From NCBI RefSeq assembly GCF_026212465.1, contig NC_080056.1, positions 9,283,179-9,347,178 on the forward strand: 64,000 nucleotides of DNA, read 5' to 3'. The DNA comes from Amaranthus tricolor. Taxonomy: Eukaryota > Streptophyta > Magnoliopsida > Caryophyllales > Amaranthaceae. A program made the translations under genes and the position numbers. Positions 1 to 11,413 of the stretch are shown piece after piece. The notes beneath the pieces were generated by a model. It was not told the DNA's origin. It worked only from the letters and a program-made list of their open reading frames with translations, and did not search any database. The first letter of the stretch is position 1, and each line of letters opens with the position of its first letter.

Positions 1-366
1 AAACAACATACAGTTTCTCGCTCTTCGGCTGAGGCTGAGTATCGTGCCATGGCTGTAACCACTTGTGAGTTAAAGTGGTTAAAATCTTTGTTGTCCTCTC
101 TTGGGATTCTTCATTCTAAACCTATGAAATTATTTTGTGAGTATGCGCTTCATATTGCCAAAAACCCAGTATTTCATGATTGTATGAAGCATATTGAAGT
201 TGATTGTCATTTTATTCGTGATAAGTTGGTTTTCGGTAATGTTGTTACTTTCTATGTTCCTACCGGCCATCAGTTGGCTGACATTTTGACTAAAGCTCTT
301 GGCAGAAAACATTTTGAATTTCTTTTACGCAAGTTGGGCATTTGTGATTTGCATGCTCCAACTTGA
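1..366 (+). pseudogene. Ty1/copia RNase H C-terminal fragment
   Basis: The frame is open from base 1 to the stop at 364-366 and continues off the left edge. The start matches the copia RNase H signature [11 protein letters not shown], followed by a WLKSLL-type helix and the family-typical ending [12 protein letters not shown]. The stop is followed directly by a purine run (ttgagggagtgt) like the polypurine tract that precedes a copia 3' LTR. This is therefore the last ~120 codons of a plus-strand copia polyprotein whose remainder lies outside the window. Whether the whole element is intact cannot be judged here. Confidence 0.9.
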
Positions 367-373
367 GGGAGTG

Positions 374-560
374 TGCTAAGGAACCTAGTATTATTAGGAC
401 TCCAGTAGTTGTGTATTTAGGAAAGTCATTATTCTTTGATATCTTTTCCTTTATTGTAAGCTTATTCTTCTAGGGTTTAGTTGGGTTGGTTTGTATTATA
501 AATAATGTTATTTTTAATGAGCAAAGCATGTCGTTTTCCCAATTACTCATGCATCATAAC

Positions 561-561
<1 letters not shown>
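374..561 (+). mobile_element. Probable 3' LTR of the copia element at the left edge
   Basis: It lies immediately after the copia stop codon and a short polypurine tract, and runs from TG (tgtgctaagg) to CA (catcataaca) just before a different repeat begins. It contains a TATA-like stretch (gtattataaata) near 493. The exact ends are inferred because the partner LTR is outside the window. Confidence 0.55.
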
Positions 562-1609
<1,048 letters not shown>

Positions 1610-1822
1610 AGCTATTCCCAATCAAATTACTCAGAAATAGAGAATACAATTAATTTGAGTATGTGGTAAGATGTTTATTAAGAATAATACACGAGAAAAA
1701 TATCCAAATATACATGTATATCATATGATCAGATATTCTCTTAATTATGTGTTAGTACTTGTAAAATACAGGATCACTAGATATTAATTCTTATTGTGTT
1801 GAAATTGTATTGAAATCATAAA

Positions 1823-3711
1823 CTAGTCATACTGGCAGGTATTATTAGCACCACAGGCTGTGCAAGGCCAATCACAATCATTATCGTCAAAGCACGGGAA
1901 GCCACAACCATGAACCTGATAAGGCGGATATTCCTGTCCTGGAGGAGGAAGGTCAGCTGGCACTCCTATATCATAAGGAGGTTTCGGTGCATCTATATCG
2001 CCCTCGTCCTCCCCTGAACTGGGTGAAGGAGCCGGTTCAGGTGCCTGTGATGGCACAAATGATGCCAGTGTCATGGGTTCTTCATACGAACATGTCTTGT
2101 TAAAACCACAAACTGTGCACGGCCAATCACAGTCGTTTGAGTCAGTACATGGGTAGCCACACCCATGAACCTGATAGGGTGGATATTCGTATCCAGGAGG
2201 TGGAAGAACAGCTGGTTCTCCTATATCGAAATAAGTACATGTTTGGTTTGCACTACAGATTGTGCAGGGCCAATCGCAGTCGTTTGAGTTAGTACATGGA
2301 TAGCCACAACCATGGGTTTCGTACGGGGGGACTTCTGGTACTGGTGGTAGTGAATCTGCACTAGGTGGGGAAGAAATTGGGGGCCATGGGTAAGGTTCAT
2401 CGTACGCACATGTGTAGTTTGCACCACATATTGTGCATGGGGCATCACAATCATTGGAGTCGCTGCACGGATAGCCACAACCGTGGATTTGGTATGGGGG
2501 CAAATTGTTAATGTCTATATAAGGTGCTGGTTCTGGGTATGATGGAACTGGTGCTAATTCTCTTGGTGGGTCTTCAATGTTTGGCAGGTCTTCAGCGGTT
2601 GATGTTGGTGCAGGAGATGGTGATATTTGTGGTGGCGGTGATGGTGGTATTGTCACTGGAGAAGGCTTTACACGACGATGGTGGTGGTTCTTGTGTTGTA
2701 CATGCTTGTGCCTTGCTTCTGCCCTAAATGGAAAATGAGCTACAATAATAGTAACGGAAAATAATGTTAGAAAAGGAATTGTAGCTAATGAAAAGAAATC
2801 AAGGACTAGAAGTTTTTACACATAAAATAGAGTTACAACATAACTTGCAAATCCATGCTAGCTGTTGTTAGGCTGCGACAATTTTTGAATCATCATGTGG
2901 GCCATTTGTGTGGATATGCCCACAGGGCACCCGTGGGCTTGGGCCCACCAACTCACAGAAAATGAATGTAGACTTGCATATATAGTTGATGAGGTTCACT
3001 CTTTTCAAAATCATATGATATTAAAATGATTGCTCACGAAGCATTATATGCAAGTCCACAACCCACTATTTTAGTCATGTGAGATTTTCTTCACATGTAA
3101 AGTATTTCGAACAGTTGTCACTATTACGAAAACACCAATCACTATAAAACCACTCATTGGATTAGGGGTGTTCAATGGGCCGGCCAAGGGCCATTTATAA
3201 TTAAAGAGGGCTTTAAAATGGGCCAGGCTTTGAAAGCCCAGCCCGGCCCAACTCAGCCCATTTTTACTACTAAATTTTATTTTAATTCTCATTTATCAAT
3301 TTATAATAATTAAACTATCATTTATAATAAATAAATTGAAAAAATATTTATACATTAAATATGTTATTTACAAAGGCTCGCTTTCGGCCTTTATTAAGCC
3401 ATTTTATAGCCCGCTTCATTTTTAATTATTGTATAGCCCGTTTTCGGCCCGACCCTAACAAACCCTTCAAAAAACGGGTTGAATAAGAGCTTAAAATGAG
3501 GGCCTGGCGCACTAAACACCCCTACATTGGATTAGCACAAAGATTTTGTTGACAAATTGATGAGAAGACATAAAACATATAACATATCATGACATATCCA
3601 ATTAAAACAAAACATAAAAATTGAAATAGTTATGCAAGAAGTAGTACATGTTGCGAAAGCAAAAAGGATGACAACGAGAAGAGATAGCTTGGTGACAGAA
3701 GTTTTCCCCAT
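1823..3711 (-). CDS. Secreted proline-rich protein with four six-cysteine knottin-like modules
   Basis: Two exons are proposed. Exon 1 (3711-3648) starts at ATG 3711 and encodes MGKTSVTK followed by the hydrophobic stretch LSLLVVILFAFAT, a clear signal peptide, ending at a GT donor. Exon 2 ends at the stop 1825-1823 and is open up to about 2723; an AG acceptor giving a first base at 2715 keeps the frame (T|CA), while a better pyrimidine-tract acceptor at 2723 would not with this donor, so the junction is uncertain. Exon 2 begins with a His/Arg-rich segment (HKHVQHKNHHHRR), then proline-rich linkers separating four modules of pattern HGCG(Y/F)PC-x5-C-x3-C-x2-C-x5-C, each preceded by PPY(Q/E). 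Known: the spacing recalls small cystine-knot plant inhibitors such as potato carboxypeptidase inhibitor. Inferred: an extracellular or vacuolar multi-headed inhibitor or cell-wall protein. It could instead be another disulfide-rich defence protein. Confidence 0.75.
2850..3160. other. Intron 5' part without recognised features
   Basis: This is AT-rich intronic sequence of the knottin-repeat gene lying before the hAT-like insertion. I see no conserved motif or open frame of note. Confidence 0.5.
3163..3524. mobile_element. hAT-like non-autonomous element with 8-bp target duplication
   Basis: The 362-bp element begins TAGGGGTGTTCAA and ends AACACCCCTA, forming short inverted termini. It is flanked by identical 8-bp duplications CATTGGAT at 3155-3162 and 3525-3532, which fits hAT insertion. 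Subterminal regions carry repeated GGGCC/GGCCC motifs on both sides of an AT-rich centre. It sits in the intron of the knottin-repeat gene. No transposase is encoded. Confidence 0.88.
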
Positions 3712-3916
3712 ATTGAATAATTCAAATCATGCAGAAAATAAATGATATTCAAAACTTAGAGGCAATCAACGAATTTATAATTTATGTTGATGAGGAGCCT
3801 TTGATTCATAGTTGAGTAATGCATGGATTTGGTAGTCCATATTCAATCAATAATTGACTTTGGAATTCAATTAAGGATGAAGTAAAGGTAATAAATGAAC
3901 TTATTCACATGTGCAT

Positions 3917-4052
<136 letters not shown>

Positions 4053-4289
4053 TGTGTTTGATTAAGGACTAATCTTTCCTTAGACATTATATTCTCATTG
4101 AACCTTTAGTTTTGTCACACGTTAATACATTAGTCACACTTGAGGTTCATAGAAAAGTGGTTCACACTTGCTTAGACTTATACCTTACTATTTTGTATTT
4201 AGAATTTATAAAAATTACTGGTATCATACCTTAAAATACATATAAAAAGTGCCAACTGTAAAAATATTAAAATGCATGAATATATATTT

Positions 4290-4570
4290 GGGGTAAAAGG
4301 AGGCATGTGTAAAGGAAGGCCATTGACTCACCTATGAGAAGGGTGAAAGCATCACAGTTAATCGTACGAAAAGTCATGGGATGGTAGATTTAGGAAAACA
4401 GTGAGATGGACAAATTGGGAATGGCTAGAGCGAATTGCGTATATCTTAAGATTTGACTAGAGATAAAACTATTTGAAGACGTCAAACTTGTGTTCTACAC
4501 CTTCAGTAGTTATTTATATTTAATTGGTTTATGTTTTTAGCCTTTATGATTGACATTCCTTTCCTCGACT
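4290..4570 (+). pseudogene. Remnant of a LINE 3' end
   Basis: Broken frames here (around 'aattgggaatggctagagcgaattgc', 'ttgactagagataaaac' and 'cttgtgttctacacctt') parallel the end of the LINE remnant at 43700-43870, including the RANELQL..LTRD-like stretch typical of plant LINE reverse transcriptase C-termini. It is full of stops and is only a relic. Confidence 0.5.
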
Positions 4571-5265
4571 TGCTATACATAATCTTGTATAGGTCTTTCT
4601 CAAGTTGAGGATTTCTTCTTTTAAGAGTATGGTATATTTTCTCTTAATCCTCCTATTCACATCAAATGCTCCATTTTTCATTTGGTCATCATTTTCCTTT
4701 ATATATGACTTATGTGATCCAATTATTTGCACAATTATTATTAAATTATCATTTTTTCCTTATCTTTCCTTACTAACTCCTACCATGTTGTCCTTCTCTT
4801 TTTCTTGAAATTATTATTAAATTAAATAGAACATTTAATTAGAATAAAAAGGATTAGTGTAAAATAATCATTAGTGGATTTAAAATAATAATAGTCGATA
4901 TCAAACTAAATGACTAAAAACTTATCGTCTTAAAATCAAATCTTATATTAGTTAGAGTATATATCACTTTTTTAAAAGTAAGGCCATGTCTTTGATTTTT
5001 GCTGCCCTTTTGATTACAATCCCTCGTTCTACCATGCACTAAAAAAATGATTAATGAAAAACATTTGAGTTTAGTCAAAGTAAAAACAATAATATTTAAA
5101 AACATAAAAGACGCACCAGCAACGGGATCTGTCTCCAAAAAATTGATCCTATAACTTTTCACAGGTTCAACTCTGAGAGTAGGTTGTATTGAAGTTAGAA
5201 ATGTTTAGGGGCGGGTTTAGGTAGATTAGCGAATTGAGTATACTATGTTAAGGAATCAATTTAAT

Positions 5266-5671
5266 TAGGAGTGTTTAATGGATCGGGTTGGATAAAGGCC
5301 CTTTAAATTTAAAATGGGCTTAAAATAAAGCCCGGCCCGTCCCAATCCGACCCATTTTCATTACTAAAAATTATTTTAATCCTCATTTATCAACTTATAA
5401 CAATTAAATTATCATTTATAATAATTAAATTGAAAAAAGATTAATAATACTCATTGACATTGTAATTTGTACTATTTAAACAATACATTAATTATGCAAT
5501 TTATAAAGGCTCCTTTTCGACCCTTATTAAGTCCTTTTATAGCCCGCTTCATTTTAATTATAGTAGAGCCTGTTTTAGGCCCGGCCCATTTTTAGCCCGA
5601 CTCTTACAAAGCTCTTCTAAAAATAGACCAGATAAAGGCTCAAAATGGAGACTCGGCCCATAACACCCCTA
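5266..5671. mobile_element. hAT-like non-autonomous element, relative of the copy at 3163
   Basis: It begins TAGGAGTGTTTAATGG and ends TAACACCCCTA, shares the same AT-rich centre (cctcatttatcaacttata) and the same GGGCC-type subterminal motifs as the 3163 copy. No matching target duplication is visible, so it is older or rearranged. Confidence 0.72.
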
Positions 5672-5722
5672 AACTCAACCAAAAGCTCAAACTGATAATT
5701 GAGTTACATACTCTAGCATTTT
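5672..5722 (-). mobile_element. TRIM LTR fragment
   Basis: The stretch 'aactcaaccaaaagctcaaactgataattgagttacatactctagca' is a degraded minus-strand copy of the 72-bp TRIM LTR found elsewhere in the window. It abuts the end of the hAT-like element. Confidence 0.55.
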
Positions 5723-5883
5723 CACAATGCATTTGTCAAATTACAATATTTGTTAACATAGAAACAAATTCATTTAAGCTTGAAAAGCACACACTAATTT
5801 AGAAATATAAGTTCTCTTGTGCAACACACTAGATTAGTGATCTGATAGAATATATAACATATCTTGATGCTTCAACATTAAGT

Positions 5884-7539
5884 TTAAAATTCTGGTTGAG
5901 TTGGTTCTTTGACAGAATTGTTAGGAAAAACAACCCCATTAATGAAGCTTAAAGCAGACCAACTTGTATCCTTAACACCCTGAATAGGATGAAGAAGGAA
6001 CCTATGAAGCCCAAACCATAATCCCGTCCTACCCTTATAATACTTTTCTTGAGCATCGATTATATCACAACTCGTCTGCAAAACCGTAAGATAAATCATC
6101 AAAAGTGCAGCTAATGTCGAAATCCCAACCCACAAATTAGTAAAATAATCATGTTTAAGTCTAGTCTTAACCTTAATCAACCAACGGCCAGAATACAAAT
6201 TAATACTTTCTACAACGTCACATAAATAAGACTCGTTACCATCATATTCGACTTCGACGCAAAGATTATTAACAAGTTTAGCCACTTGTTTGTTGCTCCC
6301 TAAGGAGTGTTGTATCACGCCTTCGTAGTGCATTAGTCCAACATCGTCAGCAGAGTTAATGAGCTTGTCGAGGAAGAATAAGTACGCTGTCATATCAGGC
6401 TTGCAGTCGTGGTGGCACTGCTCGTATGCGACAATATTCCTTAAGACACTGCCTGTATGATTGTCCATCTGCAATCCGGGTATCCTTAACACCCCATTCT
6501 TGAACTTTATGTCGAGTAATTGGGTGTCCTCACGCACGCGTATCTTGATACCAGACTCTTTTAGCTCTGTTATTGACCTATGCATATGAGGTTCTTTACC
6601 TCTATTCGCCTTTCGAAGGCTCAGACTCGAATGAAAAACATCCAAAAGGTGATGATAACACTTATCTTTGTTACTAGTGGTTAAGTCCATAATGCATTGT
6701 TCTAGAACATTCTTTTCTCTTCTCATTAATGGGTTAATGAAGTTTAGTACAAGTCTTTCAAGTGATGTTTCCTTGTTTGAATTTGATCGTGTTTCCTTGT
6801 AAATTGTCTTAAGGACAATCATAGGTAGTTGGTTTTCGAGAGTGATTAGATCACGACGAACAACAGGTAACATCCATCTCTTAGGGAGAAGGGATAAACA
6901 AGAATTGAAGTCGTTTTCGTTAAGTTCTTTAAAGAGATGAACAATAAAACACCCATCAAGAAGCATCATTTCTACAAACTTTTCACTACTCAATCCAATT
7001 TCTTCGGAATAAGACTCTCGAACATCATGCTCGATGCTATGTAGTACTGAAATCAGCTTATCGACACTAATTTTATGCGTACCTGAGTTACCAATAAGAC
7101 TATTTAAAGCGAGCAATTTGAGCTGCTCCGAAGCTTGCAAGCTAGGCGAACCATGATGGTACGGGCCAATTGATATGAAATGAGGCTCGTACGATTTTGC
7201 ATCGATCTTGCGTAGCTTGGCTGGGACACGGTATATGCTGACTTTCTTTTTCTGATCTTGCTGTCCTACTTCTTTCATTTTCTGTTCTAGATAGGTACTC
7301 AAATTTGTGCTACTCGCACCCGATTGAGGCTCTTCATGCTTGTCGACACGCAACGATGATCGATGGGGTTGCGGGTGGTGTTGTATTGCCTTCATTTTCT
7401 CTTTTAAAGACTCAAACATGTTTGTGTTGCTAGAAGTTACAGACCTATTTTCTGATAACAGGGATTTTGAACATGATTGTCTAGAATATATTGGGAATTT
7501 TTTCAAATGTAGTGTAATGGATTTGTTTCTTAACATCAT
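5884..7539 (-). CDS. DUF247 (UPF0481) family protein
   Basis: This is a single uninterrupted 551-codon frame. After a variable N-terminus of ~100 residues comes the family hallmark IYRVPAKLRKID..SYEPHFISIGPYHHG (around residues 103-130), then segments typical of the domain (EKFVEMMLLDGCFIVHLF near residue 185; RRDLITLENQLPMIVL near 230; GVLRIPGL; RNIVAYEQCH near 370). One membrane span near the C-terminus (LWVGISTLAALLMIYLTVLQ, about residues 475-495) is followed by a short tail. Known: DUF247 proteins are plant-specific, mostly intronless membrane proteins of generally unknown function. The ATG at 7539 is the first in frame; a start at the following codon is equally possible. Nothing is broken, so I regard it as a real gene. 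Confidence 0.93.
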   Translation of the reverse strand: MMLRNKSITLHLKKFPIYSRQSCSKSLLSENRSVTSSNTNMFESLKEKMKAIQHHPQPHRSSLRVDKHEEPQSGASSTNLSTYLEQKMKEVGQQDQKKKVSIYRVPAKLRKIDAKSYEPHFISIGPYHHGSPSLQASEQLKLLALNSLIGNSGTHKISVDKLISVLHSIEHDVRESYSEEIGLSSEKFVEMMLLDGCFIVHLFKELNENDFNSCLSLLPKRWMLPVVRRDLITLENQLPMIVLKTIYKETRSNSNKETSLERLVLNFINPLMRREKNVLEQCIMDLTTSNKDKCYHHLLDVFHSSLSLRKANRGKEPHMHRSITELKESGIKIRVREDTQLLDIKFKNGVLRIPGLQMDNHTGSVLRNIVAYEQCHHDCKPDMTAYLFFLDKLINSADDVGLMHYEGVIQHSLGSNKQVAKLVNNLCVEVEYDGNESYLCDVVESINLYSGRWLIKVKTRLKHDYFTNLWVGISTLAALLMIYLTVLQTSCDIIDAQEKYYKGRTGLWFGLHRFLLHPIQGVKDTSWSALSFINGVVFPNNSVKEPTQPEF

Positions 7540-7829
7540 GTAATTTGAGATTAGTGTAGAATGATTGAAAATTGGAAAGGATTTATTGGAATTTGGTTAA
7601 GTATAAGAAGATCATTAAGAAGTATGCAGCATTGAGATTTCAACGCTTTGATATAGTACAACATGTAAAAATTTACAAGTCAGTATCTAAAGTCGTCTTT
7701 ATATTATTTTTTTTTTTTACTGAATATGTGAGATCATTGTTTAATACATGTAGGACCCACCAGGTCAGGACTATTAAGTACTACTGGTAAATTATTTGAG
7801 TACTATAATATATTAATAAACGTGAACAT

Positions 7830-8117
7830 AGTATCGAATAAGATTAGAATTTAATATTCACTTCTATTCTCTTTAATTGTCTCATTTAATTTTGGCACAT
7901 TTGCTAATGCACGTTTTTTATTTTAAATATCTCTAATTGTGCTTGAGTAAAAATTATAAAAAATTAATATTAATAAAATTTACAATAAGACGAATTAAAC
8001 AAGATCCCACATGATTATGTAGTAACTTATAGATTAAGAATAAATCTCATAATAAAAATAACTGACGAATAGTGTTAAAAACCAAATAAGACAAGTAAAG
8101 CTAACAGAACGAAGTAT
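7830..8117. mobile_element. Degraded Stowaway/mariner-type MITE
   Basis: The internal words 'ttgtctcatttaattttggcaca', 'aaaaattataaaaaattaatatta' and the end 'aacagaacgaagtatg' match the typical body and right end of plant Stowaway-like elements, which also appear at 9225-9460 and 61420-61668. The left terminus is not clear. Confidence 0.5.
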
Positions 8118-8125
8118 GTCATAAC

Positions 8126-8830
8126 TAGGGATGGTCATGGGGCGGGTCTGAAGCGGGTCTGGCCAGACTCGGATTCGGACCCTTTTATTTTTTTTGGATC
8201 CGGACTCTAAGGGTCTAGAATTTTCAGACCCGGACCCTACGGATCTGACAGGGTCTAGGGTCCTTAATGGGTCTTATACAAAACCTCTTTGATTTGTCAA
8301 AATTGAACCTTTTTCGAGTCTTTTTGTATTTTTGTAAGCAACTTATTATCGTATTACAAACACTTGTTCGAGTCCATGAAATTCAAATACAAAATAATTA
8401 CTCAAACGTAAAAACACTTGTCTAAATACATAATTAAAAATCAAATATAAAAGACTAAATGAGAAACATAGTTTATATTCCATAACATTAAAAATTAAAA
8501 ATTACAAAGAGAAATTAGGGTTACTGGAGTAGTGGAGTTTAGGGCTTTAGGCTTTATTTACTGCTTTAGTTTAGACTTTAGGAAAAAACATGTTTTCAAC
8601 TTTTCATTATATTAGAAATAAATTAAGAAATCAGAAATTTAAAATATAAAATTTAAAAGTTTAGGGTCCAGGTCCGGATTCGCGTCTTCACCTTAGGACC
8701 CGGACCCAGACCCGTCAAATTTTTTTAAGATCCAAACCCGGATTCGGATCCAATGGGTCTAAAAAATTAAGACCCGGACCTTTAAAAAAGAGGCGGGTCC
8801 AATAGGGTCCTGGACCCATGACCATCCATA
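8126..8830. mobile_element. hAT-like element, 705 bp, with 8-bp target duplication
   Basis: The ends are TAGGGATGGTCATGG and CCATGACCATCCATA (inverted termini). Exact duplications GTCATAAC flank it at 8118-8125 and 8831-8838. Both subterminal regions are dense in GGGTC/GACCC words while the centre is AT-rich with no coding frame. This is the same architecture as the 3163 and 60881 elements with a different core motif. Confidence 0.9.
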
Positions 8831-9069
8831 GTCATAACTCAAAAATGATTCGATATGAAAATACCATAAAACATGGTCAAATTTATCCCTAATTATTTCA
8901 ACCCTTTTTCTTAATTTTAGGGACTTGAGTTTTGTATTTTGAGTTGGTATTTCTTGGTTATAGTATTAAAATTGGTATATTGATCATTGACAATAAGTTA
9001 ATATTTTCTTTAAAAATAAAAGTATCTTATATTATAATTATTGAAAAATATTGATTATATATATAAATT

Positions 9070-9460
9070 TCTAAAAATCATTGACATGTTGGGTGAAACC
9101 GACCCAAACTCGACAGGATTGGAGGCAAAATAGATTCGACCTGACATAAAATATGTCCAATCGATCATTTTGACAGATCTACGTAATAGGTTGAAGGTCA
9201 TTTTGCAACATCTTTTTGAATAATTTTCCACTCCGTCCAATTCAATTTAGTTGTTTCATTTCATTTTGACATACGTTAATTTACTTATTCAAGTCTTAAC
9301 ATCTCTAATTTACAAAATTAAAATTATAAAAGGTTAATATTAATAATTGATACATTCACATGAATCAAATAAGATTCATATTGACTATGTTTAAATTTAT
9401 AGATAAATAATAAATACAAATTAAGAGTACTGCATCAAATTTTATTTATGTAATGCAAAG
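9070..9460. mobile_element. Remnants of a GACCC-type hAT end and a Stowaway-like element
   Basis: Bases 9090-9215 carry 'accgacccaaactcgac...attcgacctgacataa', resembling the subterminal words of the hAT-like elements. From about 9225 the text 'ccactccgtccaattcaa...' followed by 'cttaacatctctaatttacaaaattaaaattataaaaggttaatatt' resembles the Stowaway-like bodies at 7830 and 61420. Ends are not resolved. Confidence 0.45.
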
Positions 9461-9708
9461 TAATAGTTTTTCAAAATGTCATTTGATAAATGCAATTATT
9501 TGCGCTTATTGATATCGTTTTATTTCTTTATGATGTTTGTTGTTATTGATTTTGTACTTATTTTGGAAGATATATGCCACTCTACTCATTTTGGCTATTT
9601 ATGTTGATTTTGAGTGATTCTGATTATTTTTAGTTTCAATTTTATATATTTTCTTGGAATTACTATTTTGATTTGTTACGCATTCGCTTAAAATAAACTA
9701 GGAATCTC

Positions 9709-9829
9709 AATAGTTGATGTGTATGTATATGAGTATATATTGATGTGGTGCATATTGGTATCAAGTATGTGTCCTTCTCGATACCAACATTCACCACATA
9801 AATACTCATGTACAAACCCATCAACTATT
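9709..9829. ncRNA. 121-nt imperfect hairpin (miRNA-precursor-like or tiny MITE)
   Basis: The left arm (9709-9765, starting aatagttgatgtgtatg) pairs with the right arm (9779-9829, ending acaaacccatcaactatt). Paired blocks include aatagttgatg, gtatatgagtat and ggtatc, with a few small bulges and a loop of about 15-20 nt around 'agtatgtgtccttctc'. Fold size and mismatch pattern suit a plant pre-miRNA, but a small inverted-repeat transposon would look the same. Transcription is not shown. Confidence 0.4.
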
Positions 9830-10196
9830 ATATGTATATGTGTATAAACACATCAACAATTCAGATTATGAGTTTATTTTTATTGATAAACTGAAAATTT
9901 AATTGATAAATATCATTATAACTTTATGTTACTTTTAATTTTGGATATTTTTTTCAATTAATTAAGTCAAATTAGTAAAATACAATAATTTTATTATATT
10001 TTTTATCCTACCTTATTAAAAATCCCTAATATTTTAACGGTCGGAAGAATCAAGTGAAGTCAAATGACCTCATAGCCTACTATGTGCCTCTGCCACTAGA
10101 GAATCAAATGCACACAACCGTACCTTTATTAGTGATAACCTTAACAAGATTTTTTTCAATTGCTTCAAAATTGTGTAAAAGGTAAATATAGCCAAT
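9830..10196. other. Intergenic, AT-rich
   Basis: No gene, RNA or clear repeat was recognised between the hairpin and the Mutator-like MITE. Confidence 0.5.
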
Positions 10197-10204
10197 AAAT
10201 TAAA

Positions 10205-10651
10205 GGAAAAATTACCTAGAATAATTTAACCTTTTTATAATTTTTTTACAATAATCCCATATACTGATTAACTATAAATAATCTCAACTTTAAGAAATAT
10301 TTTCCTAAAGTAAACCCGATAACCGGATGATATGTTATAGCAAGTTTTTTTAGAAAAAAAAGATAAATTAAAATATAATGTCGAAGAAAAATGTAAACAA
10401 AATGTTGAAAAAAATTTATAATTCTTTTATTATTCAGAATTTTTTATGTAAACTTTTTAAATTTTTCTCTAATTTTAAATTAATTTTCAGTTTATTTTTT
10501 AGCGAATTACTTGCTATAGTAGGTTATCGGGTTACTCAAACTTACTCTAGGAAAAATACCCCCTAAAATTGGGATTATTCATGGTTAATCTATAGGTGAG
10601 ATTATTATAAAAAAATCATTGAAAGATTAGATTATTCTAGATTAATTTTCC
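10205..10651. mobile_element. Mutator-like MITE with long inverted arms
   Basis: The 447-bp element starts GGAAAAATTACCTAGAATAA and ends in its inverted counterpart (...TCTAGATTAATTTTCC). The arms are about 150 nt each and meet around an AT-rich centre; words such as 'ataatctcaactttaag', 'cctaaagtaaac' and 'cccgataacc' recur inverted. Flanks (T)AAATTAAA at 10196-10204 and (A)AAATTAAA at 10652-10660 give a 9-bp duplication with one mismatch, as for MULEs. Confidence 0.75.
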
Positions 10652-10984
10652 AAAATTAAAACAAATATTTGATCAATCTAATCAATTCTTTTTTTGGTGC
10701 ATTGATTTGAGAGCCACAAAAGTCCTAATATAGTCATAACATAACGAACATAAAACATTGTGTCTTCCTCCATATAAAATTGTTAGCAAATGAAACAATA
10801 ATTTGCTTAACAGTTTCTCAAGCAAGCAATCCCTTTTTATTATGTAAAACCATAATTATGCTACAAAGAATCATAAAACTTCATCCCAAACCCTCTCCCA
10901 AGATCATCAATAGTATTACAAAATAAAGCCACAAAAAAGAAAACGGAAAAAAGAAAACGAGGAAAAATTCTATGTGAAAACAAA

Positions 10985-11413
10985 TCAATATGCCGACCAT
11001 GCGCCATTTACTGCTCCGGCTCCAAGAACACGCGGAGCTCTATAGTCGAACACACCGAGTTTTTTAAGTAGCATGTTAATGAGATCACCAGCCACATATG
11101 TGATCCCGGAGACCATAAATCCCATACTTACATAAATGAAGACTGTTGAAAAGTACGGCTTAGGAGACTTTTGGACGTATGCCTTCCCTATAGAAAGGAT
11201 AGTAATGCAAACAAGTGAAGCAGCTGCGAGTGTTGCGAGTTTATAGTCCTTGTTATCGCTCTTACGAAAGGTAAACCCATATATGATCGGGGACATTAGA
11301 CCAAAAACAAGATAGGATAACACGGACACAAATGCATGCAGCACAAAGTGCCCTGCCCTCCCTAGCTGCTCCGAATAACGCTCTGTTCCTTGTTCATGTT
11401 TTAGCTCCTTTAG
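10985..11413 (-). CDS. Last exon of the MEB-like gene (membrane C-terminus)
   Basis: The exon follows acceptor CCATGCAG and begins [18 protein letters not shown], then has hydrophobic spans ([58 protein letters not shown]) and ends VNGAWSAY before TGA at 10987-10985. Spans are connected by short charged loops as in VIT1/CCC1-like transporters. The acidic metal-site residues of true iron transporters cannot be recognised with certainty. Confidence 0.85.
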   Translation of the reverse strand, partial: LKELKHEQGTERYSEQLGRAGHFVLHAFVSVLSYLVFGLMSPIIYGFTFRKSDNKDYKLATLAAASLVCITILSIGKAYVQKSPKPYFSTVFIYVSMGFMVSGITYVAGDLINMLLKKLGVFDYRAPRVLGAGAVNGAWSAY

